From: Achromobacter sp. UMC46
Lineage (GTDB): Bacteria > Pseudomonadota > Gammaproteobacteria > Burkholderiales > Burkholderiaceae_B
Reading direction: 5' to 3'
DNA length: 64,000 nucleotides
Assembly (NCBI RefSeq): GCF_014170335.1
Contig: NZ_LZZS01000005.1
Coordinates: forward strand, 372,001 to 436,000
In this document: piece after piece, positions 18,660 to 27,544 of the stretch
How the letters are laid out: each line of letters begins with the position of its first letter
Numbering within the stretch: the stretch's first letter is position 1
Notes under the pieces: generated by a model
What the model saw: only the letters and a program-made list of their open reading frames with translations
Told to the model about the DNA's origin: nothing
Database searches by the model: none
Position numbers and translations under genes: made by a program

Positions 18660-19970
18660 TTATCGCGCGGGCTGCGCGGCCGCCCCCACGTCCTTACGGA
18701 CCTTGGCCACATCCGACGCGCTGACTGCCGCCCCCTTGTTGCCCCAGCTGGACCGCACGAACGTCACCACGTCGGCGACTTCCTTGTCGGTCATGCGCCA
18801 GTCGAAGCCCGGCATCGCGTAAGCCGTCGGCGCCGCCGTCGTGCCCGGCATCTGCGCGCCCTTCAGCACGATGTGGATCAGCGAGGCGGGATCGGCGGAA
18901 TTCACCGTCGAGCTCAACGCCAACTGCGGGAACGTTTCCGTGTAGCCCTTGCCGGTGCTGCGGTGGCAGGCGGCGCAGTTGTTCAGGAACGCCATCGCGC
19001 CGTCGCCCTTATCCTTGCCCGTGCGCAGCGCCTGCGCCACGGACTCGTCGTAGGCCAGCGGCTTCGCGTCCTTGTTGACCGGCGGCAAGCTCTTCAGATA
19101 CACCGCAATGGCGTTCAGATCGGCGTCGGACAAGTGTTGCGTGCTGTCCTCGACCACTTGCGCCATGCCGCCGAACGCCGCCGAATGGCCGTTGCGGCCA
19201 GACTTCAGGAACACGGCGATGTCTTCCTTCGTCCAGCTGCCCAGGCCGTCGGCAACGTCGCCGCGCAGGTTCTTGGCCAGCCAGCCTTCCACCACGCCGC
19301 CCGACAGGAAGGCAGAGCCGTCCGCATCGCTCAGCGCCTTTTCTTGCAAGGCGACGCCGCGCGGCGTGTGGCAGGTGCTGCAATGGCCCAGGCCTTCCAC
19401 CAGGTACTGGCCGCGCAGCAAGGTTTCGCGGTCAGCGCCCTTCAGGTCGCTGGCGGCCGGGCCGCTGACGACGTCCGGCGCAAACATCCAGCGCCACACG
19501 GTCAAGGGCCAGCGCATCGACATCGGCCACGAAATATCCGTGTCCTTGTTTTCCTGCTTGACGGGCTCCACGCCATGCATGAAGTAGGCGTACAGCGCCT
19601 TCACGTCATCCGGCGTGACCTTGGCGTACGCGGTGTACGGCATGGCCGGATACAGCGAATGGCCGTCGCGCGCCTTGCCGTGGCGCACGGCCAGGTCGAA
19701 GTCTTCGTACGTGTAGTTGCCGATGCCGGTGTCTTTATCGGGCGTGATGTTGGTCGAATAGATCGTGCCCAACGGCGACTCGATGCCCAAGCCGCCCGCA
19801 AAGGGCTTGCCGCCCCTGGCCGTATGGCAGGCAATACAGTCACCGGCGCGCGACAGGTATTCGCCCTGCTTGATCATCTGCGCATCGGCCGCGGCCGGCA
19901 TGCCGTCGGCGGCGAACGCCGCGCTTGCGACCAGGGCCGAGAAGGCCGCAACAATGGTTTGTTTAAACAT
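18660..19970 (-). CDS. Triheme cytochrome c subunit of gluconate-2-dehydrogenase-type complex
   Basis: A 436-residue exported cytochrome. It starts with a Sec signal peptide (MFKQTIVAAFSALVASAAFA) and has three CXXCH heme sites: CIACH (~45), CSTCH (~198) and CAACH (~335). This is the electron-transfer subunit of membrane-bound gluconate, alcohol or sugar dehydrogenases; it passes electrons from the flavoprotein to ubiquinone at the periplasmic face. It is the last gene of the operon, 12 bp after the flavoprotein gene, followed by a strong terminator. Confidence 0.9.
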   Translation of the reverse strand: MFKQTIVAAFSALVASAAFAADGMPAAADAQMIKQGEYLSRAGDCIACHTARGGKPFAGGLGIESPLGTIYSTNITPDKDTGIGNYTYEDFDLAVRHGKARDGHSLYPAMPYTAYAKVTPDDVKALYAYFMHGVEPVKQENKDTDISWPMSMRWPLTVWRWMFAPDVVSGPAASDLKGADRETLLRGQYLVEGLGHCSTCHTPRGVALQEKALSDADGSAFLSGGVVEGWLAKNLRGDVADGLGSWTKEDIAVFLKSGRNGHSAAFGGMAQVVEDSTQHLSDADLNAIAVYLKSLPPVNKDAKPLAYDESVAQALRTGKDKGDGAMAFLNNCAACHRSTGKGYTETFPQLALSSTVNSADPASLIHIVLKGAQMPGTTAAPTAYAMPGFDWRMTDKEVADVVTFVRSSWGNKGAAVSASDVAKVRKDVGAAAQPAR

Positions 19971-19982
19971 TGTTCCGTCTCC

Positions 19983-21758
19983 TTAAGCCTGGACCAGCGG
20001 GCCGGGGTTCTTCAGATACTGGTCGCGAATTGCCTGCGCGGCCCAGTAAGCCAACGCGCCCACCAGCCCCGTCGGGTTGTAGCCCATGTTCTGCGGAAAC
20101 ACGCAGGCGCCCATCACGAACACGTTCGGCACATCCCAGCTTTGCAGGTACTTGTTGACCACGCTTTCCTTGGGGTTCGAGCCCATGATCGCGCCGCCGG
20201 TGTTGTGCGTGCTCTGGTAGACCCGCGTGTCGTAGCGCGCGCCCTTCTTGCGCACCGCCACGAAATGCTTCTCGGGGTTCATCGCCTTCGCCACGGTCTC
20301 CATGCGCTTGCCCATGTAGCCCAGCATGTCGAACTCGTTGTCGTGCCAGTCGAACGTCATGCGCAGCAGCGGTTGGCCAAAGGCGTCCTTGTAGGTCGGG
20401 TCCAGCGACAGGTAAGCGTCGCGGTATGACATCACCGAACCGGAAATGCCGATGGTCATGAAGCGCTGGTACGCGTCCTGCACGCCGGCCTTCCAGGCGG
20501 TGCCCCAGGAGGGCGTGCCCGGCGTCGTCGGCGTCTGCTTGATGGGACGGCCGCCAGTACGCACGTGGCGGATGCTGGCGCCGCCCACGAAACCCAGCGG
20601 GCCGTGGTCGAACTGGTCGCCGTTCAGGTCGTCCATGCCCACGCCGCCCGCGCCCGTACCCATGAAGGGGTTCAGTTGCGTACCCTTGGGCAGCAACACG
20701 TTGACGCCGCCGTTCATTTGGTACGCATAGTTCTTGCCGACCACGCCTTCGTTCGTCTTGGGGTCATACGGCTTGCCGATGCCCGACAACAACAGCAGGC
20801 GCACGTTGTGCATCTGGTAGGCAGACAGGATCACCAGCTCTGCCGGCTGGTCGATCTCGCGGCCTTCGGCGTCGATGTACGTCACGCCGATTGCCTTCTT
20901 GCCGGTCGAATCCAGATTGACCTTGATCACTTGCGATTGCGTGCGCAGCTCGAAGTTCGGCTTCTTCAACAGCACCGGCAGAATCGTCGTCTGCGGCGAT
21001 GCCTTCGAATACATGTAGCAGCCGTAGTTTTCGCAGAAGCCGCAAAAATTACAGGGGCCAAGACGCACGCCATAGGGGTTGGTGTACGGGCCCGAGGCAT
21101 TGGCCGCGGGTGCCGGATACGGGTTGAAGCCAACCTCGCGCGCGGCTTTCTCGAACAACTGCGCGCCGTAGGTGGTGGCCAGCGGCGCCAACGGATATTC
21201 CTTGCTGCGCTTGCCTTCCAGCGGGTTGCCGCCTTCAACGATCTTGCCGTTCAGGTTACCGGCCTTGCCCGACGTGCCGCACACGTATTCGAACTTGGAG
21301 AAGTACGGTTCCAGTTCGTCGTAGGTCACGCCGAAGTCCTGGATGGTCATGCCTTCCGGAATGAACTTCTTGCCGTAGCGGGTTTCGTAGCGCGTGCGCA
21401 GTTCCAGCTCTTCCGGCAACACGCGATAGTGCATGCCGTTCCAGTGAAAGCCCGCGCCGCCCACGCCCGTACCCAGCAGGAACGAACCGTTCTGGCGGTA
21501 AGGCACGGCAACGTCATCCACGCCGTGGCGGATGGTCACGGTTTCTTTCGACAGGTCCTGGAACAACTTGCCGCGCACGGAGTACGACAGCTCGTCGATC
21601 ACCTTGGGGTATTCGGCGTCCTTCGGGGTGTCTTGCATGCCGCCGCGTTCCAGCGCCAGCACGTGCAAGCCCGCTTCGGTCAGTTCCTGGCCCAGGATCG
21701 CGCCGGTCCAGCCGAAGCCAACCAGTACCGCATCCACTTTCTCTTTTTTGATCGCCAT
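19983..21758 (-). CDS. GMC-type FAD flavoprotein subunit of gluconate-2-dehydrogenase-type complex
   Basis: A 591-residue GMC oxidoreductase, the catalytic subunit. The FAD-binding Rossmann motif GFGWTGAILG is at about residues 14-23, and the C-terminal active-site region contains HNTGGAIMG and NPTGLVGALAYW. A cysteine cluster, GPCNFCGFCENYGC at about 233-246, matches the position of the [3Fe-4S] ligands reported in related FAD-dependent sugar dehydrogenases. It has no signal peptide of its own; in this family it is carried across by the Tat signal of the small subunit, encoded just upstream. The substrate (gluconate, glucose, sorbitol or similar) is not fixed by sequence. Confidence 0.9.
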   Translation of the reverse strand: MAIKKEKVDAVLVGFGWTGAILGQELTEAGLHVLALERGGMQDTPKDAEYPKVIDELSYSVRGKLFQDLSKETVTIRHGVDDVAVPYRQNGSFLLGTGVGGAGFHWNGMHYRVLPEELELRTRYETRYGKKFIPEGMTIQDFGVTYDELEPYFSKFEYVCGTSGKAGNLNGKIVEGGNPLEGKRSKEYPLAPLATTYGAQLFEKAAREVGFNPYPAPAANASGPYTNPYGVRLGPCNFCGFCENYGCYMYSKASPQTTILPVLLKKPNFELRTQSQVIKVNLDSTGKKAIGVTYIDAEGREIDQPAELVILSAYQMHNVRLLLLSGIGKPYDPKTNEGVVGKNYAYQMNGGVNVLLPKGTQLNPFMGTGAGGVGMDDLNGDQFDHGPLGFVGGASIRHVRTGGRPIKQTPTTPGTPSWGTAWKAGVQDAYQRFMTIGISGSVMSYRDAYLSLDPTYKDAFGQPLLRMTFDWHDNEFDMLGYMGKRMETVAKAMNPEKHFVAVRKKGARYDTRVYQSTHNTGGAIMGSNPKESVVNKYLQSWDVPNVFVMGACVFPQNMGYNPTGLVGALAYWAAQAIRDQYLKNPGPLVQA

Positions 21759-21760
21759 GA

Positions 21761-22474
21761 TTAACCCTTCTCCCCAGAGATCGACACGGGGCCATAGGGG
21801 TACTTCACGTTGGGCTGGTCAACCCAGTCCATATAGTCGGCACGCGCGCCGGGAAAGCCCACCATCTTCCAACCCACCATGTTCTTGTTGCCGCCGTAGA
21901 TCGGGTCGGCAAAGAAACCTTCTTTGGTGTTGGACAGAAGGAAGCTGAAGAACGTCTTGGCGGGCACGCTGTCGAACTCGATCTTGCCGCCTTGCAGATC
22001 CTTCAGAATCTGCTCCTGCAAGCCTTTATCCAGCTCGGCATACACCTTGCCGTGCGTCTTCACGCACCAGGCGTTACAGGCCTCGATGCCGTGGCGGTAG
22101 ACCTCGCGGGGATTCTGGCTCAACTGGTAGCCCAGCTCGGGCACCTGGTCGGTATGGAACGGACCCTGCATGTACCAGAGCTTGCCGTGGCCGAAGGGCG
22201 TTTCCATCTGGCGGTCGATGAACTCGGGCACGCCCGCGGCAATGGCGCCCGGACCGTACTCGTCGGCGGGGATCAGGTGATCCACGGCCGCCACGATGAA
22301 GGTCCATTCGGGCTGGGTGAAATAGGTGGGCTGGTAGGGCTTGGCCGCCAGGGCGGCCTTGCCGTCATCGCCGCTGGTACAGGCCGTGGTCAACGCGCCT
22401 ACCGCCATCGTCGACGCCGGCACAATGGCCAGCGCTTGCAGAAACCGCCGGCGCGGCTTTGCATCTTCTGTCAT
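21761..22474 (-). CDS. Gluconate-2-dehydrogenase subunit 3 family protein with Tat signal
   Basis: A 237-residue small subunit of the membrane-bound dehydrogenase. It begins MTEDAKPRRRFLQALAI, a twin-arginine signal (RRRFLQ) followed by a hydrophobic stretch, so the subunit escorts the folded flavoprotein to the periplasm. I chose ATG 22474 because GGAG (22486-22483) sits six bases before it; ATG 22480 directly abuts the GGAG, and longer in-frame starts reach 22561. It is the first gene of the three-gene operon and is 2 bp from the flavoprotein gene. Confidence 0.88.
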   Translation of the reverse strand: MTEDAKPRRRFLQALAIVPASTMAVGALTTACTSGDDGKAALAAKPYQPTYFTQPEWTFIVAAVDHLIPADEYGPGAIAAGVPEFIDRQMETPFGHGKLWYMQGPFHTDQVPELGYQLSQNPREVYRHGIEACNAWCVKTHGKVYAELDKGLQEQILKDLQGGKIEFDSVPAKTFFSFLLSNTKEGFFADPIYGGNKNMVGWKMVGFPGARADYMDWVDQPNVKYPYGPVSISGEKG

Positions 22475-22801
22475 AGACATCTCCGTGAATACTCCAAGTT
22501 GTCCTAGCGCGCTACCGAACATGAAACCTGGAAACACGAACTGCCGAGCTAGTGACAACACGCTCTTTGCTTACAGAAAATCGAACCTGCTCTTGAAAAG
22601 GGACATAAGAGAAGGTGCTTGGCATTATGCGCCTTTTCGACCATCTGATCCGCTCATACGACCATATCAGTTCTAATTTCTTGACATGAGAATGTCTTTT
22701 GCTTTAAGGACAATGTAAGAAGCCCGCAAAAGCGGGCTTTTCTGACAAGCGGGTGAACGGATTCTGTATATTTCGCGACAGGAACAGCAACGGATCCCCC
22801 C
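22475..22801. other. Gene-free divergent intergenic region
   Basis: This 327-bp gap separates the leftward dehydrogenase operon from the rightward gene at 22802, so it should hold both promoters. It is less GC-rich than its flanks. It contains TTGACA at 22681-22686 followed by a short inverted repeat gacatgagaatgtc (22682-22695), and a terminator-like hairpin at 22720-22744. A TGTATATT near 22765 is a candidate -10 for the rightward gene. No open reading frame looks real here. Confidence 0.6.
22720..22744 (+). terminator. Terminator-like hairpin with no obvious upstream gene
   Basis: Stem aagcccgc / gcgggctt around an aaaa loop, followed on the plus strand by tttct. It has the form of an intrinsic terminator, but no plus-strand gene precedes it: the gene to the left reads away. 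It could end a short RNA starting further left in the gap, or insulate the gene at 22802. Confidence 0.6.
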
Positions 22802-23392
22802 ATGAATGACAAGACGAAGACCTGGCGCAGTTCGACGACCACGCGCAGCTGGAGCTCCACCACGGACCTCACGCCCGAGCAGCGCGTCAACATCGAGGAA
22901 TTGCTGGACGGCAAGCTGGACGGCGTCACTGTCAGCCAGGAATGGAGCTACTCCGGTCTTGAAAACGGGGAGGTCTTCAAGGTCGAGATCAAGGACGGCG
23001 CGGTCACGGTGAACGGCCGCAAGTACGACAGCCTGGACGAGGTCCCGCGCGCCGAGCGCGAACGCATCGACGCGCTGCGCAGCGGCAAGGACCTGGGCGG
23101 CCTGTGGGACATGCTGACGAACGCCGGCATCGACGTCAAAGACCTGGCCGGCGACCTGGCCGGCCACAAAAACAAGCCCGCGTTCACGATAGAGACCGAC
23201 AGCCCGGACCGGGACTCCGCCAATCCGGTGCGCACCGCCCCCGTGGACGACGCCGCCGTGCGCATGGCCGCTGGCGACCCCTCCTTGTCGCCGGGCGCGG
23301 TGCGCGCGGGCGGCGGGCTGCGCCGCACGCTGCTGATCGGCATCGCCATCGGGCTTGCGCTATGGGTGGCGCAGGCGCTGAACCTGTTCTGA
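22802..23392 (+). CDS. Uncharacterised protein with C-terminal membrane anchor
   Basis: A 196-residue protein I do not recognise. The first 22 residues are rich in Ser, Thr and Trp (WRSSTTTRSWSSTTDL). The middle is charged, hydrophilic and probably folded (VFKVEIKDGAVTVNGRKYDS), followed by a Pro/Asp-rich linker and a single hydrophobic helix at about 174-194 (TLLIGIAIGLALWVAQALNLF, counting from Thr). There is no N-terminal signal, so it looks tail-anchored with the bulk in the cytoplasm. It stands alone, convergent with the gntR at 23409. Confidence 0.7.
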   Translation: MNDKTKTWRSSTTTRSWSSTTDLTPEQRVNIEELLDGKLDGVTVSQEWSYSGLENGEVFKVEIKDGAVTVNGRKYDSLDEVPRAERERIDALRSGKDLGGLWDMLTNAGIDVKDLAGDLAGHKNKPAFTIETDSPDRDSANPVRTAPVDDAAVRMAAGDPSLSPGAVRAGGGLRRTLLIGIAIGLALWVAQALNLF

Positions 23393-23408
23393 CCGCGCAA
23401 GCCGCGCC

Positions 23409-24164
23409 TCAGGTCGTGGTCTGGACATGCAGCCGGCTGGATTTGCAACGATGCAACGCACGGTAGTACTCCAGCGGCCGGCCATTCGATCCATAGGCGA
23501 TGGACTCGATGCGCAGCAGCGGTTCGGCGCTGGCCATGGCCAGTAGTTCGCAGGTCGACGCATCCGGCGCCACCGCATCGATCCAACGTTCCGCCCGCAC
23601 GATGCGCAATCCGTACTGGCGGCGCAGCACGTCGTACAGCGAACGGTTCTCCAGGCGCGTGCGGTGCAGGCCTGGCGCCAGATCCGCCGGCACAGCGGTC
23701 TCCACCAGCAATTGCAATTCGCCATCCACGCTGCGTAGCCGCTTAAGCGCCACCACCATGTCGGATTCGGCCAGCGCCAGCGCCGTGGCTTCCTGCGCGG
23801 TCGGCGCGCGCAGTTCCTGCACCAGCACCCGGGTGCGGACCGTGCGGCCCTTGCGCGCCATCTCGTCGGAAAAGCCCAGCACTGTCGACACGAAATCCTC
23901 GTCCCGTTCGCGCGCCGACACGAAGGCGCCCTGCCCGCGGATCTTGTAGATCAGGCCGTTGCGCACCAGGTCCGCCAGCGCCTCCCTGACCACGATGCGG
24001 GATATGCCGTACTGTTCGCCGAATTCGGCCTCGGTGGGCAGCTTGGCTCCTACCGCCAGCTCCCCCTGAAGGATCTTGCCGCGCACCACATCGCGGAACT
24101 GCGTCCAAAGCGGGGCGCCGGCGCTGCGGTCCAAAACGTCTTGGGTCGGAATGGGGCTGCTCAT
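23409..24164 (-). CDS. GntR/HutC-family regulator of the sugar-polyol island
   Basis: A 251-residue regulator with a GntR winged HTH at residues 15-85 (LPTEAEFGEQYGISRIVVRE) and a C-terminal UTRA ligand domain (LRIVRAERWIDAVAP, LLRIESIAYGSNGRPLEY). HutC-type regulators usually repress catabolic operons and are released by a pathway metabolite, often a sugar phosphate. Its start overlaps the stop of the GlpD-like gene (ATGA at 24161-24164), making it the last gene of the kinase-dehydrogenase-regulator operon. Probable targets are the inverted repeats at 27367-27473. Confidence 0.88.
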   Translation of the reverse strand: MSSPIPTQDVLDRSAGAPLWTQFRDVVRGKILQGELAVGAKLPTEAEFGEQYGISRIVVREALADLVRNGLIYKIRGQGAFVSARERDEDFVSTVLGFSDEMARKGRTVRTRVLVQELRAPTAQEATALALAESDMVVALKRLRSVDGELQLLVETAVPADLAPGLHRTRLENRSLYDVLRRQYGLRIVRAERWIDAVAPDASTCELLAMASAEPLLRIESIAYGSNGRPLEYYRALHRCKSSRLHVQTTT

Positions 24165-25879
24165 GTCGTGATAAGGCTAGAAGTCGAATCAAACTCTACA
24201 AAATGCCGGTCGCGCAGGATAGCGGCGCAAGCCAGCCATTCGTCGCGCCGGCGCGTGTCCGTCCAGCCCAGCGCTGCCGCGGCCAGATCGGCCAATTCGG
24301 CCAGCAAACCGTCGGTGACGCGGCCGCGTATCGCCAGCAAGGTCCGGCGGATCACCAGATCGGCCAGATGCTGCACGCCGGTCTCGCGGCAGAGCGAGCG
24401 GATCTCGGCTTCGGAATAGTCCGGCGCATGCCGCAGCGGAACATCGCCCGCGCCGGCAAACGCCTGCGCCAGCAGATCGGCGCGCGAACCATACCGGCTG
24501 ACCAGCCCATCGACGCGTTCGCGCGGCAGGCCGGAGCGCGCCTGGATCGCGTCGACCAGTCGTTCCCTGGCCACTCCGTCCGCAGGCATGTCCGCGCCGC
24601 CCCCGATGGCCAACGCATCGGTCAGGCGCAAGCGCGGCCGGCCCAACTGCGCCAGCACCTGGTTGGCGGCCAATTCCGCCAGCGACCTGAACGTGGTCCA
24701 TTTGCCGCCCACCAGGCACACCAGCGGCACCTTGCGCACGGCGTTCGGCGGGTCGACCACGACCGCGTGGTCACGCGATATCTGGCCGGGCTTGTCGGCA
24801 TCCGAATACGCCAGCGGACGCACGCCGACGTAAGTGTAGACCACGTCACCGCGCGCAAAACGCAGCCGCGGGAACACCTCGCCCAGCACGTCCAGCAGGT
24901 AATCGATCTCGGCAGGATCCGTGGCCGCCTGATCGGGATCCTCCACAGGAATATCGGTGGAGCCGACCAGCACGCGGTCCATGAAGGGATAGACGATGCA
25001 GACCCGGCCGTCCGACGCTTCGAAATACACCATGCGCCCACCCAGCGCCTCGCGCAGCGCGGGATGGTCCAGGATCAGGTGCGAGCCCTTCGTACCCATG
25101 ACCCGTGATCCCGCGCCCTCCAGCACGCCAGCCGACCGGTCCAGCCACGCGCCCGTGGCGTTGACCACGCTGTCGGCGGTGACCTCGGCGGTTTCCCCGG
25201 TGATCTCATCGCGCAGGCTCAACGTCTTGCCGCGGCAAGCCGTGACGTTGCAGTAATTGGCGGCCAGCGAGGCAGGTTGATCAGCATGCGCGTCGGCCAT
25301 CAGTTCCAGGATCAACCATTCGGGATGGCTGATCCAGGCATCGAAGTACGTGGCCGTCCACCCCACCGAATCTCGGAACAAGGCGCCGTCGGCGGCCGAG
25401 GCCCTGGCAATGCGGTGTTCGGGCATCACGCGTTGGCGCCGGCCCAACCGGTCGTACAGGCGCAGGCCCAACGCCACCACGAACAGGCCGCGCGCGCCCG
25501 GCGACGCCTTGAACCCCGCAAAGCGCAGCATGCTGCCCAGCAAGCCGCCGAAGCGGCTGGACAGCGGCACGACCGTTTCCAGCGGACGCACCAGATGCGG
25601 CGCGTTGCGCAACAGCCGGTTGCGCTCGCGGGTGGCTTCGGCCACCAGCGCGAACGCGCCGCTTTCCAGATAGCGCAAGCCGCCATGGATCATCCGCGAC
25701 GGCGCGCTGCTGGCGCCGGCCGCGAAGTCACCCTTGTCGACGATCAGGCAGTCCACCCCTTGCAGCGACAAATCGCGGAACACGCCCACGCCGTTGATGC
25801 CGGCGCCGACGATCACGGTTGAAAAGTGACGGCCCGCCAACGCCGCGGGACGCACGTAAGGCAAGGCGGCCGTCGTCAT
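24161..25879 (-). CDS. GlpD/EryB-like FAD-dependent polyol-phosphate dehydrogenase
   Basis: A 572-residue FAD oxidoreductase of the glycerol-3-phosphate dehydrogenase family. The FAD-binding motif VIVGAGINGVGVFRDLSLQG is at about residues 21-40, followed by ASSAPSRMIHGGLRYLE, the GlpD signature with SS(R/K)xxHGGxRYL. A C-terminal helical domain is present. Relatives include EryB, which oxidises erythritol phosphate, so with the kinase next door a polyol-phosphate substrate is more likely than plain glycerol-3-phosphate. ATG 25879 overlaps the kinase stop by 4 nt; much longer in-frame extensions up to 26386 are antisense-like and rejected. Confidence 0.85.
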   Translation of the reverse strand: MTTAALPYVRPAALAGRHFSTVIVGAGINGVGVFRDLSLQGVDCLIVDKGDFAAGASSAPSRMIHGGLRYLESGAFALVAEATRERNRLLRNAPHLVRPLETVVPLSSRFGGLLGSMLRFAGFKASPGARGLFVVALGLRLYDRLGRRQRVMPEHRIARASAADGALFRDSVGWTATYFDAWISHPEWLILELMADAHADQPASLAANYCNVTACRGKTLSLRDEITGETAEVTADSVVNATGAWLDRSAGVLEGAGSRVMGTKGSHLILDHPALREALGGRMVYFEASDGRVCIVYPFMDRVLVGSTDIPVEDPDQAATDPAEIDYLLDVLGEVFPRLRFARGDVVYTYVGVRPLAYSDADKPGQISRDHAVVVDPPNAVRKVPLVCLVGGKWTTFRSLAELAANQVLAQLGRPRLRLTDALAIGGGADMPADGVARERLVDAIQARSGLPRERVDGLVSRYGSRADLLAQAFAGAGDVPLRHAPDYSEAEIRSLCRETGVQHLADLVIRRTLLAIRGRVTDGLLAELADLAAAALGWTDTRRRDEWLACAAILRDRHFVEFDSTSSLITT

Positions 25880-27366
25880 GGCGCACGCTCCGCCAATTGC
25901 CCGAACGCCGGCGCCATATTGCCGATCAGCGTTTCGAATTCCGAATGGAACGCCGCGTGGGCCTGCGCGGCCGCCGCATCCGGCGCCTCGGCCACGCAGC
26001 GTACCGGCAAGGCTTCGTCCGCGCGAGCCCCGCACGACAAGGCCGCATAGCCGGCTGCCCCGCGCGCGCCGGTCTCGTCGTCGCCGCAGCGCTCCACCGG
26101 ATGCCCCAGGAAATCCGCCAGCAGGCGCACCAGCCGCGGATCCCGCGCGCCACCGCCCAAGGCGGCCACCCGGCCCGGCTCGCCCAGGCCATGCGCGGCC
26201 AGCCGCTTCAGGTGCCAGGCATGCAAGGCGGCCACCCCGTCGACCACCGCCCGCGCCATGTGCGCGCGGCCGTGATGCCCCTTTAAACCCACGAATCCCG
26301 CCGTCGCGCCAGCCGCCACGCCGCCCCCGTTGATGAACGGAAGAAAGCGCAGGCCCGCCGCGCCCAGCGGCACCGTCATCGCGCAATCCACCACGGCGGC
26401 CGCGTCCTCGAACTGCAGTGTGCGCGCCAGCCAGGCCACGTTCGCCATGGACGATGGACTGTTCTCAAGATAGAGCCGCGCCGCCGCCGGGCCATGGCGC
26501 ACGATCGCGCCGACCTCTGGTTTGGGCGCGCGCGCGGCCGCCACCACCGCGTTCACGCACCACGTGCCGAACACGGCGACCGCATGGCCGTTTTTCACGG
26601 CGCCCACCGCGGACAACGACGCCAGCAGGTCGATGGCGCCCATGGCGACCGGCAAGCCGGCCGGCAATCCGCACGCAGCGGCGCGCGCCGGCAGCAAGTG
26701 CCCGATCACGGTGCCCGTGGGCACGATCGGCGGCAAGGCCTGCGGAATCAATGTCGCCAGGCCCGCCGCCTCGAACGCCAACGCCGACCAGGTTCCGGTG
26801 TCCAGGTTCAGCAAGCCAGCGGTGCTGACGTCGCTGGCATCGGTCGCGATTTCTCCGCTTAACAGGAACCCCAGATAGTCCTTGGCGAACAACAGGCGGC
26901 GTATCGCCCGGTGGCCGCCCCCTTCCGCATCGAACAATTCCGCCGCGACCAGACTGGGCTGGCCCGCCCACGGCCGGCAGCCCACTTCCTGATACAGGGC
27001 GTCCCCATGCCGCTGCGCCAGCATCCGCGCGCGGCCGGCGGCCCGTTGGTCGGTCGAGGCCACGGCGCGCCCCGCAAGCAGATCGCCGCGCTCGTCCAGC
27101 GCGTACAGCCCCGCGCCATGCCCCGTGCAGCACAGCGCGCGCACGTCGGCCACACGCGGGCCCAGTTGCTCGGCCACGCCGCGCAGCGCCTGCATCAGCG
27201 CCGCGTCGATGGCGTCCGCGCGCAGTTCGCAGCCCCCGCCAGGCAGATGCAGGTAAGGCAATGCGCCCCCCGAAGCGGCCAGCGTGACCCCCGTCCCGGC
27301 CTCGAAGGCAACTGCCTTCAAGCCCGTGGACCCCATGTCGATACCCAGGAATATGTCGGCTTTCAT
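25876..27366 (-). CDS. FGGY-family carbohydrate/polyol kinase
   Basis: A 496-residue FGGY kinase with the N-terminal phosphate-binding motif FLGIDMGSTGLKAVAF, and a C-terminal ATP-binding domain (VAALGGGARDPRLVRLLADF). FGGY enzymes phosphorylate sugars or polyols such as xylulose, glycerol or erythritol. Adjacent to a GlpD-like dehydrogenase this recalls the EryA-EryB pair, in which the polyol is phosphorylated and then oxidised. It is the first gene of a leftward operon and diverges from the ABC transporter at 27545. The substrate is not determinable from sequence alone. Confidence 0.87.
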   Translation of the reverse strand: MKADIFLGIDMGSTGLKAVAFEAGTGVTLAASGGALPYLHLPGGGCELRADAIDAALMQALRGVAEQLGPRVADVRALCCTGHGAGLYALDERGDLLAGRAVASTDQRAAGRARMLAQRHGDALYQEVGCRPWAGQPSLVAAELFDAEGGGHRAIRRLLFAKDYLGFLLSGEIATDASDVSTAGLLNLDTGTWSALAFEAAGLATLIPQALPPIVPTGTVIGHLLPARAAACGLPAGLPVAMGAIDLLASLSAVGAVKNGHAVAVFGTWCVNAVVAAARAPKPEVGAIVRHGPAAARLYLENSPSSMANVAWLARTLQFEDAAAVVDCAMTVPLGAAGLRFLPFINGGGVAAGATAGFVGLKGHHGRAHMARAVVDGVAALHAWHLKRLAAHGLGEPGRVAALGGGARDPRLVRLLADFLGHPVERCGDDETGARGAAGYAALSCGARADEALPVRCVAEAPDAAAAQAHAAFHSEFETLIGNMAPAFGQLAERAP

Positions 27367-27473
27367 GTTATGACATTGTCTACAGATATTTTCGGCAGGA
27401 TAGCAGTGTTTCCCCTAGTAAAAGAAATAATTCGCCTGCCATATAGTTCAGTCGATGTCATAACAACTAGTTG
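27367..27473. promoter_or_regulatory. Divergent regulatory region with inverted GTTATGACAT repeats
   Basis: GTTATGACAT (27367-27376, abutting the kinase start) is repeated inverted as ATGTCATAAC (27455-27464), 78 bp apart, one copy on each side of the divergent promoters. A perfect palindrome caactagttg (27464-27473) adjoins the second copy. TATAGT (27442-27447) is a possible -10 for the rightward operon. These are the best candidates for GntR operators that let one regulator control both arms of the island. Confidence 0.6.
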
Positions 27474-27544
27474 AGCCAATCAGGCCCACCACCGGGTATC
27501 CACGCCAGCAGGCAATGGATCAATGCGAGGAAAAGGAGCGCAAC

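Noticed and set aside
18642-20429. 595-codon plus-strand frame over the cytochrome gene
   Set aside because: Antisense of a triheme cytochrome with clear CXXCH sites; no coding features of its own.
25880-26386. In-frame upstream extension of the GlpD-like dehydrogenase
   Set aside because: It runs antisense-free but through the kinase gene in another frame, is Gly/Arg-rich, and the ATGA overlap gives a natural start at 25879.
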